A stretch of 64,000 nucleotides of DNA from Streptomyces sp. NBC_00299 (GTDB taxonomy: Bacteria; Actinomycetota; Actinomycetes; Streptomycetales; Streptomycetaceae), in the NCBI RefSeq assembly GCF_036173045.1, contig NZ_CP108040.1:124001-188000 (forward strand). Direction: 5' to 3'. The notes under the pieces were generated by a model. The model did no database searches, was not told the DNA's origin, and was given only the letters and a program-made list of their open reading frames with translations. The position numbers and the translations under genes are program-made. This document shows, piece by piece, positions 27,550 through 36,899 of this stretch. Numbering within the stretch: position 1 is the stretch's first letter; every line of letters begins with the position of its first letter.

Positions 27550-27919
27550 GCGCGGCCGCAGCACGCACCCTCTACCGCGACATCCTGACCGCACAAGAAC
27601 GCACCCTGAGACCCGACCACCCCAACACGCTGATCCTCCCAGCGGATTGCTTGCCGCTGTCAATGCTGCCCCGCGCCCGGATCATCTGGCAGCTCGCCAC
27701 TGACACCGACCAACCGTGACGGCGACCACGGCTGGTTCCCCTCTGGACCGGCAACATCGCCAGCGCAGTCCACGACACGGCCTGCGCCGCCAGGGCGTCG
27801 CGGTAGAGGGTGAGTGCTGCGGCCGCGCCAACATCCTGGCTGCACAAGAACGCACTCTGGGACCCGAGCATGCCGAAACCCTGCGCACACGCAGGAACCT
27901 CTGGCTGTCAGAGGAGTGA
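27550..27919 (+). pseudogene. Scrambled TPR-repeat protein fragments
   Basis: On the plus strand AARTLYRDILTAQERTLRPD (27553 on) and RANILAAQERTLGPEHAETL (27815 on) match the TPR repeat LYRDVLAARERVLGPDHPDTL. Between them a third repeat (ALTLYRDALAAQAV) lies on the minus strand, so the piece has been inverted. Nothing here is an intact gene; 27288-27549 is also empty. Confidence 0.6.
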
Positions 27920-27925
27920 AGGGCA

Positions 27926-28474
27926 TCAGGGTCGCTGCGTCCCGAGGCCAGTCCCACCAGCACGCGGTGGGTGGGCAGATAGGCCACCGGTGGTGATTAG
28001 TGCGTGCACTGACGCCCCGTAGCCGTCGGTCTGGCGGAGAACGGTCACTTCTGCGGCGGGGGCCGGCCAGGCCTGGATGAGGTACCACTCGGTGACCTCG
28101 TCGGGGGCCAGGTCGACGGCCGTGTCCCGGCCGCGGGCGTGAACGCGAAGCCGGTAGTCGCCGGGACCGTCGAACGACAGGACGGGGAGTTCTTCGTCTA
28201 GGTCGTCCATCATGCCGCGGACCATGAGCTCGCTCGAGGCGGAGTGCGTGGAGATCTCCATGATCTCCTGCCAACCACCGTCGTCGGGTGCGGGCTCGAT
28301 GTCGTGAAGAGTGACCGTGACGTCGACGTCGCCGGTATGGATGCCGGTCATGATGATGGTGACGCCGTCGGCGGCCCGCAGGAGTCCGTTGTGCCCGCGG
28401 TCCAGGTCGAGGCCGGTCGGCCCGTCCTCGTCGCTGATGTCGAACTGGTGGTACTGAACGGGGACGTTTCCACG
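27926..28474 (-). CDS. Hypothetical protein, probably lacking its own start
   Basis: From about VPVQYHQFDISDEDG to the stop the frame encodes ~180 residues typical of a Streptomyces family of unknown function (VHARGRD, DGPGDYRLRVHARG, EWYLIQAWP, VLRQTDGYG). The strand-rich pattern suggests a cytoplasmic beta protein. No ATG or GTG lies at the family's usual start; upstream the frame runs into antisense P450 sequence, so the first codons were probably lost. A 25-residue relative lies at 43438-43515. Confidence 0.5.
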   Translation of the reverse strand, partial: RGNVPVQYHQFDISDEDGPTGLDLDRGHNGLLRAADGVTIIMTGIHTGDVDVTVTLHDIEPAPDDGGWQEIMEISTHSASSELMVRGMMDDLDEELPVLSFDGPGDYRLRVHARGRDTAVDLAPDEVTEWYLIQAWPAPAAEVTVLRQTDGYGASVHALITTGGLSAHPPRAGGTGLGTQRP

Positions 28475-28499
28475 GCCCCGTTCGACCTCGCTTTGTCGA

Positions 28500-28770
28500 T
28501 GAGCGGGGCCAGTGCGACGAGTTCGGCGACGAGCACCCAGACCGCCTGGTGCTGGACCACTCGCCGAACCAGCATCTCGGATACGGCTGGGGAACACACG
28601 CCTGCCTGGGCGCCACCGTCGCCCAGAGCGCGTCCTGGTCGCGCTCGTCGACGCCCTCGCCGACCACTCAGGCCTCCTGGAACCGGCCGGGCCCGCCCGG
28701 CGAAGCAACACCCCACCATGCGGGGCGTCGAGCAGCCGGGCGAGCGGGCGACGGCCCGGGGGCGACGGCG
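28500..28770 (+). pseudogene. Cytochrome P450 C-terminal fragment with frameshift
   Basis: The plus strand reads PDRLVLDHSPNQHLGYGWGT then HACLGATVA, the P450 haem-binding loop with its Cys ligand. A frameshift follows and the P450 tail continues in another frame as VALVDALADHSGLLEPAGPA then RRSNTPPCG. The first ~300 residues of the enzyme are missing. From 28771 to 29032 I see no gene. Confidence 0.7.
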
Positions 28771-29032
28771 GCCCCGCCTCTAGAACCCACGCTGATGTGG
28801 GGGCCGGCTCACCTTTGTCGAAGCCATCCAGCCTTGTCCATGCCGACTCAAAAACGTCCTGACCACTGGTGTCTGTTGCCGCATGCCGCCCGGTCGATCG
28901 GTCTTGGATCGCCTGAGTGTGAAGTTTGCGTACCGATCGGCGTGTCTGGCTCAGCGGTCGAGAGAGTGCCTCGAGAGGAATTGTCAAGAACTGTGGATGG
29001 GGTCTCATCCTGGTTGTCTGTAGCATCAGCGC

Positions 29033-29491
29033 GTGCCGGAGATATGGATCGGTCTCGACATTGCTGCCCGGCGTAGGAACTGGTGGTGGACCGGGGTCTT
29101 GACGCTGCTGTTCGCGGGCATGGCAGTGGCGACGGAGGCGACAGCCACGACGGGCCGCTGGTGGTGGGGCGGCGTCGTCGGCGTCCTTTGGCTGGCTTCG
29201 CTCTTCTATATGATCAACCGCGGATATGGCCGAACGCTCCTCGCGCCTGATCGGATCCAATTCTCCACACTCGTCAGTCGCCGAGCGATCCCGTGGAGTG
29301 AGATCACCGGCATTGAGCCGCGCAGCCACCAGACACGCGGCGGGGCCTGGTGGGAGGTGCGCGTGTATCGGGCGCGAGGACGATCGCTTGCGATCCCGGG
29401 GATCTTCACCAGCCGTCGCGGCGATGAGGTCTTCGAAGGCAACCTGGCGGTGGTCCGCGAGTACTGGGCCCGTGCGACAGCCCCGGAGTAG
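29033..29491 (+). CDS. Bacterial PH-like domain membrane protein
   Basis: GTG 29033 starts a 152-residue protein. Two hydrophobic helices (residues ~18-35 and ~43-61) are followed by a soluble beta-rich domain: LLAPDRIQFSTLVSRRAIPW, SEITGIEPRS and WEVRVYRARGRSLAIPG follow the pattern of bacterial PH (YdbT/DUF-type) domains, which face the cytoplasm and help organise membrane complexes. It is not in an operon. The only oddity is the close insertion of an IS256 element 30 bases beyond its stop. Confidence 0.6.
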   Translation: MPEIWIGLDIAARRRNWWWTGVLTLLFAGMAVATEATATTGRWWWGGVVGVLWLASLFYMINRGYGRTLLAPDRIQFSTLVSRRAIPWSEITGIEPRSHQTRGGAWWEVRVYRARGRSLAIPGIFTSRRGDEVFEGNLAVVREYWARATAPE

Positions 29492-29522
29492 GTCCCTTGA
29501 CATGCATGCGGGTTGAGGACGT

Positions 29523-30776
29523 TCAAGCCGCTTGCCCCTCGGGACGTTCGACGAGGTGACCGCGTTCGAAGCGGGCGCCGGCGCGGACGAGGGCGACGAG
29601 GTGGGGTGCGTTCACGGCTCGCCACCGCTGCTGGGCAGACTCGACGAGCTTGAAAACCATGGCGAGCGCGGCGGCCGCGCTGCCGGCGCCTTTGGTCACC
29701 TTCGTCCGCAGGCGGACGGTGGCAAAGGTCGACTCGATCGGATTCGTCGTGCGCAGGTGGATCCAGTGCTCGGCGGGGAAGTCGTAGAACGCCAGCAGCT
29801 CGCCGACGTCGTCGGTGATTTTCTTGACGGCCTTGGGCCACTTCGTGCCGTAGGTCTTCCCGAACGTGGCCACCGCCTTGAGCGCGTGCTCGCGGTCCTC
29901 GGCGTTGTAGATCTCCTGCAGGGCCTTGCGGGCTCCGGGCTGTGCCGAGGTCGGCAGGGCGTTGACGACGTTGGCCGTTTTGTGAACCCAGCACCTCTGA
30001 TGGCGGGCTTCGGGGAACACCTCCGCAAGGGCCTTCCAGAACCCGAGTGCTCCGTCGCCGACGGCCAGGACGGGGGCGCGCATGCCGCGCCGGGCGCAGT
30101 CGCGAAGCAGGTCAGCCCAAGACTCGGCGGATTCGCGGTAGCCATCGGCCATCGCGATCAGTTCCTTGGTGCCGTCCGCGCGCACGCCCATCACCACCAG
30201 GACGCAGGACTTCGCCTCGGCCAGGCGGATGCGCAGGTGGATGCCGTCGGCCCAGACGTAGACGTAGTCGGAGCCGGCCAGGTCGCGCTCGCCGAATGCC
30301 TTGTGGTCGGCCTGCCACTGGGTGGTGAGGCGGGTGACGGTGGCCGGCGAGAGACCGGCCGAGCTGCCCAGGAACTGCTCCAGCGCGGGCACGAAGTCGC
30401 CGGAGGACAGTCCGTGCAGGTAGAGCAGCGGCAGCACCTCGCTGATCTTCGGGGACTTGCGGCACCACGGCGGCAGGATCGCCGAGGAGAACCGCTTGCG
30501 CTCCCCGGTGGTCTCGTCGATGCGGCGGTCGTTCACCCGCGGGGCCTTCACCTCCACCGACCCGGCAGCCGTGGTCACCGACCGGGGCTGGTGGTAGCCG
30601 TTGCGCACCACCAGCCGACGGCCTCGGTCGTCCCGTTGATCAGCCAACTCGGCTAAGTAGGCGTTGACTTCGGCTTCCAGGGCGGCGGCGAGCATCCGCC
30701 TCGCCCCCTCACGGACAATCTCGTCGATCAGAAAGCCGTTCGGGGTGCTGCCGTCGGCATTGACTACGCTGAGCAC
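29523..30776 (-). CDS. IS256-family transposase, apparently intact
   Basis: The 417 residues span a full IS256 transposase: an N-terminal DNA-binding region, then VYVWADGIHLRIRL (first Asp), LAVGDGALGFWKAL (second Asp), the CWVHKTANV box and TNPIESTFATVRLR (Glu) near the end. It cuts a cut-and-copy circle intermediate in this family. I could not identify matching terminal inverted repeats; gttgatccacaggtcttgag near 30874 is a candidate right end, with no clear partner on the left. It sits at the left edge of another transposase remnant. Confidence 0.9.
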   Translation of the reverse strand: MLSVVNADGSTPNGFLIDEIVREGARRMLAAALEAEVNAYLAELADQRDDRGRRLVVRNGYHQPRSVTTAAGSVEVKAPRVNDRRIDETTGERKRFSSAILPPWCRKSPKISEVLPLLYLHGLSSGDFVPALEQFLGSSAGLSPATVTRLTTQWQADHKAFGERDLAGSDYVYVWADGIHLRIRLAEAKSCVLVVMGVRADGTKELIAMADGYRESAESWADLLRDCARRGMRAPVLAVGDGALGFWKALAEVFPEARHQRCWVHKTANVVNALPTSAQPGARKALQEIYNAEDREHALKAVATFGKTYGTKWPKAVKKITDDVGELLAFYDFPAEHWIHLRTTNPIESTFATVRLRTKVTKGAGSAAAALAMVFKLVESAQQRWRAVNAPHLVALVRAGARFERGHLVERPEGQAA

Positions 30777-30903
30777 GGGCGTGCCTTCCCGACCCGCGCT
30801 GCGAACGCGGGCCTACTCGGTGACCATCACAGGATCAATCGGGAAGGTACGTCCTTCTCGCCCAACCCAAGGTTGATCCACAGGTCTTGAGCATTGCTCC
30901 CGC

Positions 30904-31505
30904 CGGGCGGCCTGGATCGACTATGACGGACCGCTACCCATCATCGAAGGCACCGTCATCCGCCTGACCGTGCGGAAGCTGCCCAGCGGCGGGGTGAACA
31001 AGCCGGTCTGGCTGTGGTGGTCGGGCACTGCCGCCACCAAGGCCGATGTCGACCGCTGCTGGCAGTCCTTCCTCCGCCGCTTCGACCTGGAGCACACGTT
31101 CCGCCTGTTCAAGCAGACACTTGGGTGGACCAAGCCCCGTCTCCGTAGCTCGGAGGCTGCCGACCGGTGGACGTGGCTGGTGATCGCCGCCTATGCCCAG
31201 CTCCGGCTCGCGCGGCCACTGGCCACCGATCTCCGGCGGCCGTGGGAGAAACCGGCTCCGCCGAACAGGCTCACGCCCGCCCGGGTCCGCAGGGGGTTCA
31301 GGAACCTGTGCACGAAGACCGGCTCCCCGGCCAGTGCACCGAAACCGTCTCGTCCGGGGCTGGCCGGCCGCCGGGTTCGAAGAACCGCCGCCCAGCCACC
31401 CGTCATGACGTGGGCAGAGTCCTGGCCACCGGCGCGGCATACAGCCGCCCCGCCCACCACAAGATGGGCATCAAACCCCGGCGCACCGGGGAGCGGCAAA
31501 CTTGA
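30904..31505 (+). pseudogene. NF041680-type transposase, C-terminal half with frameshift
   Basis: The frame reads WIDYDGPLPIIEGTVIRLTV, FLRRFDLEHTFRLFKQTLGW and DRWTWLVIAAYAQLRLARPL, the catalytic Glu region of a Streptomyces DDE transposase family. Near 31360 the frame shifts and the tail continues as GRPPGSKNRRPATRHDVG to the stop at 31503-31505. The N-terminal half is missing where the IS256 element begins. Confidence 0.7.
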
Positions 31506-31560
31506 CGGCCTGGGCCATGTGCAGCGGGCACGAGGCCGAAGAATTTCACGGGGTACGTGG

Positions 31561-32085
31561 GTGGATCTCAGCTCAGTGATCATCGCTGTCGCAGGCGTCG
31601 CAGGAACCCTGGGAGGGGCGTTACTCACCCAGCGCGGCTCCGAACGAGCGAAGCGCCTGGAGATAAAGCTCGTTCGAGACCATGAGGAGGTTCGGGAGAA
31701 CCGTTCGATGCGACGCACCTGCTATGTGGAACTCAATCGGGATGCTCGGCAGTTCACCACCGCTCTCAACCGTCACCTGCACGTCATGAGGGAACGCGGT
31801 GTGGGGGAGGCTGACAGCGACGCACTCGAGGAGGCGAAGAACGCGCACCGCGCTCGATACTCCGAAGCACAGATGATCGCCCCCGAAGAAGTACTCAGGC
31901 GAGCGAGTGTCGTCAACCAAGCCCTGAACAAGGTCTACGGCCAGGTCAAGCGCCTCGAACGCGGTGCCCCCGACCCAGGCGAAACGATGGAGACCGCGGC
32001 CCAGGCCCAGTACGAGGTCTGGGAGATGCTCCGAACTATGAGAACCGCTATGCGCCACGACCTCGGTGTGTCGCATGAAGATTGA
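31561..32085 (+). CDS. Membrane-anchored helical protein, function unknown
   Basis: GTG 31561 gives 174 residues. A single N-terminal transmembrane helix (VIIAVAGVAGTLGGALLTQ, residues ~4-22) is followed by a long, charged, mostly helical cytoplasmic region. Similar one-helix proteins of this length are frequent in Streptomyces and have no assigned role. The upstream frame is open into the transposase relic, but the GTG where hydrophobic sequence begins is the natural start. No strong ribosome site is seen. Confidence 0.55.
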   Translation: MDLSSVIIAVAGVAGTLGGALLTQRGSERAKRLEIKLVRDHEEVRENRSMRRTCYVELNRDARQFTTALNRHLHVMRERGVGEADSDALEEAKNAHRARYSEAQMIAPEEVLRRASVVNQALNKVYGQVKRLERGAPDPGETMETAAQAQYEVWEMLRTMRTAMRHDLGVSHED

Positions 32086-32165
32086 GAGCTGGCGCAGCTG
32101 GCGGCTCAGCTCCGTGCGAGCTCTCTTGTCTGCCTCGACCAGGAAAAAACTGATCGAGGCAGAGG

Positions 32166-32455
32166 TTAAAACGCAAGCCAAAGCCCGCCATGGATCTCCC
32201 GGCACAGACCGGGGCTGGCGAGGTAGTCGCAGGCGAAGACGGTACGAACCGCGCGGCCGAGTTCTTCGAGGGCCCGGTAGGTGGGGTACTCGGGGCCGCC
32301 GCGGGTGCAGCGCCGCCGAACCTGCTCGGCCTCCGCTGTCCCGAGCCGGAGCGCGGTGGCGTACTTGACCATCTGGTCGTACTGCTACTCGATCAGGTCC
32401 CAACGGATCGGCCGGTCAGCCAGCCGGGGGCGGGGGCTCCGGAGCCGCCGTCGCC
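32166..32455 (-). pseudogene. Tn3-family transposase fragment with amber codon
   Basis: The minus strand reads RLADRPIRWDLIE, then TAG where Gln is usual, then QYDQMVKYATALRLGTAEAE and YRALEELGRAVRTVFACDYL. This is the C-terminal catalytic region of a Tn3 TnpA. The frame degenerates after REIHGGL. About 90 of ~1,000 residues remain. Confidence 0.75.
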
Positions 32456-32562
32456 AGTGCCTACAGCGGGCACGACAGTTGGCCCAGAGCGCCCGTGGCT
32501 GGGCGTCGGAGTCCTACTGTGTGAGGGCCGTCCTCCATCCGACCAACGAGGAGCAGCAGGCT

Positions 32563-33516
32563 GTGCACGTCGAGATACCTGCGGACGTACGAGAGGTCGC
32601 CACTCAGCTCGGGGCCGGAGTGCCCTACGCCCTGAGGGCCCTGGCCGGCCAGCTGGCGGATGACCCGGACATGGGCCGACCCTCGGGGACTCCCATCCTC
32701 ACCGTGACGGTCGACGGCGATCTGTTCGAGGACTGTCCCGACCTCGCCGTCGGCTACATCCGTGAGCCGGACCGGATCGAGATCCGGTCCGTGAACCGGG
32801 TTATGGCCGCTGAGCCCGCCGCGGACGGAGGGGACGAGGAGCAGGCGAACTGGGAGCAGGCGGCGGTTGCCGGTCCTGCCACCGACGCGGTCACCGTACG
32901 GGAGGTGGCTGATGCCTGGGGGCGGATCGCCAGCTGGCTGCAGCACAACGCCCCTGATTCCTACGCTGCGTTGCGCGCAGGTGCGAGCCCTGCGGCCATC
33001 GCCGCCCTGGAGGAGGACCTCGGTATCCGGATACCCGCCGAGCTGCGTGTTCTGTGGTCGCTGACCGCGGGCGACGACGGGGTTAACGGCTGGGGCTGGG
33101 GGTGCCTGCCGCGCAGTGAGGCTCTGATGACCTTGGACGAGGTGGCTTCGGTCTACCAGCTGCAGATGGGCTCCCAGGCCCAGGAGGACGTCCTCAACGC
33201 GGACCGCGTCGAGGACGAGCGGATCACACTGTGGAAGCCGACCTGGATTCCGGTCATCGCGCATGGCGCGGCCGACAGCGCCTCGGGGCTGTTCCTGGAT
33301 GCCGCAACCGGCTACCTGGGCCGCTGGACCCGATACCACGCGGGGCTTGGCGAACAACTCGACACCCTGGTCACCTACCTCGAGGAAGCTGCCGACATGC
33401 TCGAGGCCCCGGCGCTGGCCACGCGGGACAAGCCCGGCCTGGTCGGTAACGCCCTGGTGTGGCGCAGCAGGCTGGATGCCGCGCAGAAGGACCGGTGGCG
33501 GCCCTTGGCTGGCTGA
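32563..33516 (+). CDS. SMI1/KNR4 (SUKH) domain protein
   Basis: GTG 32563 follows gaggagcagcagg, giving 317 residues. Residues 1-80 form an unassigned N-terminal domain. From ~125 on the protein matches the SUKH fold: LRAGASPAAIAALEEDLGIR, IPAELRVLWSLTAGDDG, a WGCLPRSEALMTLDEV helix, KPTWIPVIAHG and GLFLDAATGYLGRW. SUKH proteins are the commonest immunity proteins against secreted nuclease toxins, although many have other roles. No toxin gene lies directly upstream, so this one is orphaned or acts in trans. Confidence 0.75.
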   Translation: MHVEIPADVREVATQLGAGVPYALRALAGQLADDPDMGRPSGTPILTVTVDGDLFEDCPDLAVGYIREPDRIEIRSVNRVMAAEPAADGGDEEQANWEQAAVAGPATDAVTVREVADAWGRIASWLQHNAPDSYAALRAGASPAAIAALEEDLGIRIPAELRVLWSLTAGDDGVNGWGWGCLPRSEALMTLDEVASVYQLQMGSQAQEDVLNADRVEDERITLWKPTWIPVIAHGAADSASGLFLDAATGYLGRWTRYHAGLGEQLDTLVTYLEEAADMLEAPALATRDKPGLVGNALVWRSRLDAAQKDRWRPLAG

Positions 33517-33590
33517 CCACGAAGACGAGAAGGGAGCCGACCTGCGGGCCGGCCCCCTTCCTGCTTCACGTAGTGTCGCTCCGGCCAGGG

Positions 33591-33761
33591 TCAGCCGATC
33601 TTGCGCCATGTGCAGGTCGTCGCGGCGATGCGCGTCTTCCCGGCGCCTGGCTGCCCGGCGACAACGACCACGACTGGCCGGGACTGGGGGACGGCGCCCT
33701 GAGTCGCAACCGGGAGGATCACTCGGTGCAGCACGTCGAAGCTCTCTTGCTCGGAGAGCAC
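33591..33761 (-). pseudogene. Zeta-toxin kinase truncated just after its Walker A motif
   Basis: From GTG 33761, behind GGAGG, the frame reads VLSEQESFDVLHRVILPVAT and PVVVVVAGQPGAGKTRIA, the N-terminus and ATP-binding loop of zeta toxins (UDP-GlcNAc kinases). It stops 12 residues later, so the substrate site is lost. Start and ribosome site look functional but the 56-residue product cannot be active. Confidence 0.65.
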
Positions 33762-33911
33762 GACCGAGCCTCCATCTCCTCCTGGCACTTCGCCTCCTGC
33801 TCTACCGCCCCGCGCTGGCGCGATCAACGTAACATCATGAGCGATCCGAGTGCGAATAAACGAGCGATCCAATGCGCGATTGGTGTAGGGTGTCTAGTGG
33901 AGGTGAGCCCT

Positions 33912-36101
33912 GTGCCCACTGAGAACGAGCTGCTCAGTAACGTGGACGCGTTGCTGGAACAGGTCGCCCAAGACGACCTGCCGTCGCCTGCCGAGCGCAA
34001 GCGTCTACGCGAGGCTGCCGGGCTGAGCCAGGCCCAGGTCGCGAAAGCTCTCGACACGCGCCGTGAGGCGGTCGGGAACTGGGAGGCCGGCCGAACCGAG
34101 CCGCGGCCGCCGCAGCGCGCCGCCTACGCAAAGCTCCTGGAGAAGTTGGCCGAACGCTTCCCCGCCCCGGCCAACGAGACGCCCGGCGATCCCGCTGTGC
34201 CGGAGACGTTCGCCGCCGAGCCTGCCCCGGCAGTCCCGGCTCCGTCGGCGCCGGCCGCTGCGAAGCCGGCCGCCCGACCGGCGGCGAGCACCACCAGGCC
34301 GACGTCGACATCGCGGCGCCCGGACGCGAGGAAGGCGGCGTCGAAGAAGACCACCACGGCGGCCACCGTGGACCCGCGCTTCGAGAACGGCCCGCTGGCA
34401 GTCGTCGATGTCGACGACGACGGCCAGGTCCTCGCGTACTGCGTCGGCGGCCTGGTCCTGGACGTGCCCGCCAAGTCCCTTCCGTCACTGGTGGACTGGA
34501 CGCTCAAGGAGTCGAAGCTCGGGGCGCCGAAACTCTCCGGCCCCGGCAAGGACGCTGACCCGCTGCTCGTGCTCACCCAGGCCGCACTGGAGCGCTACGG
34601 CCTCCCGGCCACGCTCACAGAGGAGGAACGGATCGCGGGGCGCATCCCGGAGGGCCACAAGGTCATCAAGCAACTGACCCGCTCGCATTGGCAGCTCACG
34701 AAACGCGGGTTCGGGCCGTGGGCGCGGATCTACCGCCCCGCGCAGGGCTCGGAGCGGGCCTGCGTGCAGCTGTGCATCCCGTCGTGGAACGCACTGGACA
34801 CCCGGCACTGGGGCGCGGCCGGGCGGCTAGCGCCGGCCGAACTCGCCCGCGTTCTGGGCGTGTACGCGTCCCGGGTGATGACGCCGCGTGGCTCCACCGC
34901 CGTGACTGGCCTGGAGCTGATGACCGCGCTGCACCCGGCGACCCGGGCCTCCGAGCCGGACGCCGACGGCAAGCGGCACTCCGAGCACAACCCCGGCTCG
35001 CTGGGCAAGGACCCGGTGGACTGCGCGCCGTGCGAGGCACCCGACGGGCACCCGCTGCTCAAGGACCTGCCCCGGTTCCACGTTCGCGGCCCGGCGGAGA
35101 AACTGTTCGAGGAGGCGTACGACTGGGCGCGGCCGATGACGGATGCCGAGTGCACCCTGCGCCACCTGGTCGGCATCGACGTGAACATGGCCTTCGCGGC
35201 GGGCTCCAACGGCTTGAACGTCGGCCTGGGTGCACCGACGCACGTCATGAACCCGGTGTTCGACCCGAAGTTGCCCGGTAGCTGGCTGGTGGACCTCTCC
35301 CACGTCGACCTGTCGAAGGTGAAGGTCGGCAAGGAGTGGGTGGAGCTGGACGGCAGCCTGCTGCCCTCCCCGTTCACGCCGAAGGGTGAGCGCCCCGAGG
35401 GGCCGGCCTGGTACGCGACACCGACCGTGGCGTACGCAGTGGAGCTCGGCTACGAGGTGCGCCCGACCGAAGCGTGGGTGCGGCGGGAGAACGGCCGCTA
35501 TCTGGACGGCTGGTACAACCGGCTCCGGGACGCCTACCTCGCCACGATGGCCGACCTCGGCGTCGACGCCGACCTCACCCCGGAGGACTTCCTCCCCGCG
35601 ATGGACGGCTACAAGAGCCGCGACCCGGAGCTGGCGATCGTGGTCTCAGCGGTCAAGGCGACGGTGAAGGGCGGCCTGGGCAAACTGCGCGAGCGTCCCC
35701 GGGGCGAGAGCTGGCGGCCCGGCGAGCCGTGGCGCGCCCTGTCCCGCCCGACGTGGCGTCCGGACATCCGCGCGGCGGTCATCTCCCGCACCCGGATCAA
35801 CCTGCACCGCAAGCTGATCAAGCACGCCGCCTTCACCGGGCAGTACCCGGTCGCGATCATGTCCGACTGCGTCGTCTACGCCGCCAACGGACCGAGCCCG
35901 CTGGACTTCCTGCCCTACCGGGAGGGCAAGCCCCTGCCCGGCGGCTTCAAGCTCGGCATCAACCCGGGCCTGGTCAAACACGAGGGCACCCAGAGCGTCC
36001 TGTGGGGCGAGGAGGTCCGCGAGCGGTTCAACGCCCCGGAGCTCAACCTCGCCCGGTACATCAAGGACGGCACCGTCACCGACGTCGACAACGGCGAGTA
36101 G
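33912..36101 (+). CDS. tap: Telomere-associated protein Tap
   Basis: GTG 33912 follows GTGGAGG, giving 729 residues, close to the ~740 of known Tap. Residues ~25-80 are an XRE-type helix-turn-helix (LREAAGLSQAQVAKALDTRR, EAVGNWEAGRTEPRPPQRAA) that in Tap binds telomeric palindromes. An Ala/Pro-rich linker (~82-150) leads to the large C-terminal domain, with ADPLLVLTQAALERYGLPAT and VGIDVNMAFAAGSNGLNVGL. Tap recruits the terminal protein Tpg to the single-stranded 3' ends left by replication. The partner gene follows nine bases later. Confidence 0.9.
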   Translation: MPTENELLSNVDALLEQVAQDDLPSPAERKRLREAAGLSQAQVAKALDTRREAVGNWEAGRTEPRPPQRAAYAKLLEKLAERFPAPANETPGDPAVPETFAAEPAPAVPAPSAPAAAKPAARPAASTTRPTSTSRRPDARKAASKKTTTAATVDPRFENGPLAVVDVDDDGQVLAYCVGGLVLDVPAKSLPSLVDWTLKESKLGAPKLSGPGKDADPLLVLTQAALERYGLPATLTEEERIAGRIPEGHKVIKQLTRSHWQLTKRGFGPWARIYRPAQGSERACVQLCIPSWNALDTRHWGAAGRLAPAELARVLGVYASRVMTPRGSTAVTGLELMTALHPATRASEPDADGKRHSEHNPGSLGKDPVDCAPCEAPDGHPLLKDLPRFHVRGPAEKLFEEAYDWARPMTDAECTLRHLVGIDVNMAFAAGSNGLNVGLGAPTHVMNPVFDPKLPGSWLVDLSHVDLSKVKVGKEWVELDGSLLPSPFTPKGERPEGPAWYATPTVAYAVELGYEVRPTEAWVRRENGRYLDGWYNRLRDAYLATMADLGVDADLTPEDFLPAMDGYKSRDPELAIVVSAVKATVKGGLGKLRERPRGESWRPGEPWRALSRPTWRPDIRAAVISRTRINLHRKLIKHAAFTGQYPVAIMSDCVVYAANGPSPLDFLPYREGKPLPGGFKLGINPGLVKHEGTQSVLWGEEVRERFNAPELNLARYIKDGTVTDVDNGE

Positions 36102-36110
36102 GAGAGGGCG

Positions 36111-36668
36111 ATGAGCTTGTTCGGGGACGGCCTGGACGCCGCCGTGCAGAAGGCGTTCACCCGCCCGGCGCCCAAGGCCGCGGGCCCGCAGATGCGGTAC
36201 CTGGTCAAGCAGCTCAAGGGCACGAAGGCGGTCGCCGAACTGCTAGGCATGTCGCAGCGACAGGTGGAGCGGTACGTGGCGGGCACGGCCAAGAAGCCGC
36301 GCGCCGACCTTGCCGCCCGCCTAGAGCGCGAGGTGAAGAAGCGGTGGCAGCCGCAGATCCGGGCCAAAGCCCGCCAGAAGGCGGCGTCCACGGGCGGCAT
36401 CGTCATCGACGCCCGCGCCCGCATGGGCTACACCGCGCCCATCGGGTCGACGGACCAGGACCGCATCCGGCACCTGACCGTCGCCCTGCCCCCGCAGTAC
36501 GCCGCCCGCCTCTTCGACGCCCAGGAAGCCGGCGCCAGCGACGCCCGCCTCCAAGAGATCGCCGCCGAAGCACTCAAGGAGGTGTACTTCCAGGACGGCG
36601 GCCGCCGCGCCGGCTCCCTAGAGGAGGTCCGTTTCACGGACATCGAGCACCTCGAGTTCGACCTGTAG
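36111..36668 (+). CDS. tpg: Telomere terminal protein Tpg
   Basis: ATG 36111 follows AGGAGAGG. The 185 residues equal the length of known Streptomyces terminal proteins. Residues ~38-60 hold a helix-turn-helix (KGTKAVAELLGMSQRQVERY) and the basic part to ~95 fits DNA binding. MGYTAPIGSTDQDRIRHLTV and the C-terminal AAEALKEVYF complete the family pattern. Tpg becomes covalently bound to the 5' ends of the linear replicon and primes end patching. Coupling to tap is typical. Its presence shows that the host replicon is linear or carries DNA from one. Confidence 0.9.
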   Translation: MSLFGDGLDAAVQKAFTRPAPKAAGPQMRYLVKQLKGTKAVAELLGMSQRQVERYVAGTAKKPRADLAARLEREVKKRWQPQIRAKARQKAASTGGIVIDARARMGYTAPIGSTDQDRIRHLTVALPPQYAARLFDAQEAGASDARLQEIAAEALKEVYFQDGGRRAGSLEEVRFTDIEHLEFDL

Positions 36669-36899
36669 AGGGCTCACGCCCCGAACAACCTGCGAGTCCG
36701 GTTGAGCCGAAGCACGGTAGTTGTCACATAGGCAGGCTCGTTGTCACCAAAGGGCTGCGGGCCCAGGGCCGCGAGCTCCGCCGCCTTCGCGTGCCGGCGC
36801 TCAGTGAGTGTCGTCGCCGCTGGTGGACCTCAGCCGCCTCCGCGGCCAGTGTTCGCGCCAGCGGGTGGCCACCGCGTAGCGCCAGCCTGCAGGCGACAG
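36669..36899. other. Untranslated stretch after tpg
   Basis: No gene or strong terminator is visible between tpg and the IS481 fragment. The further stretch 37002-37269 is also without a supportable gene. Confidence 0.5.
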
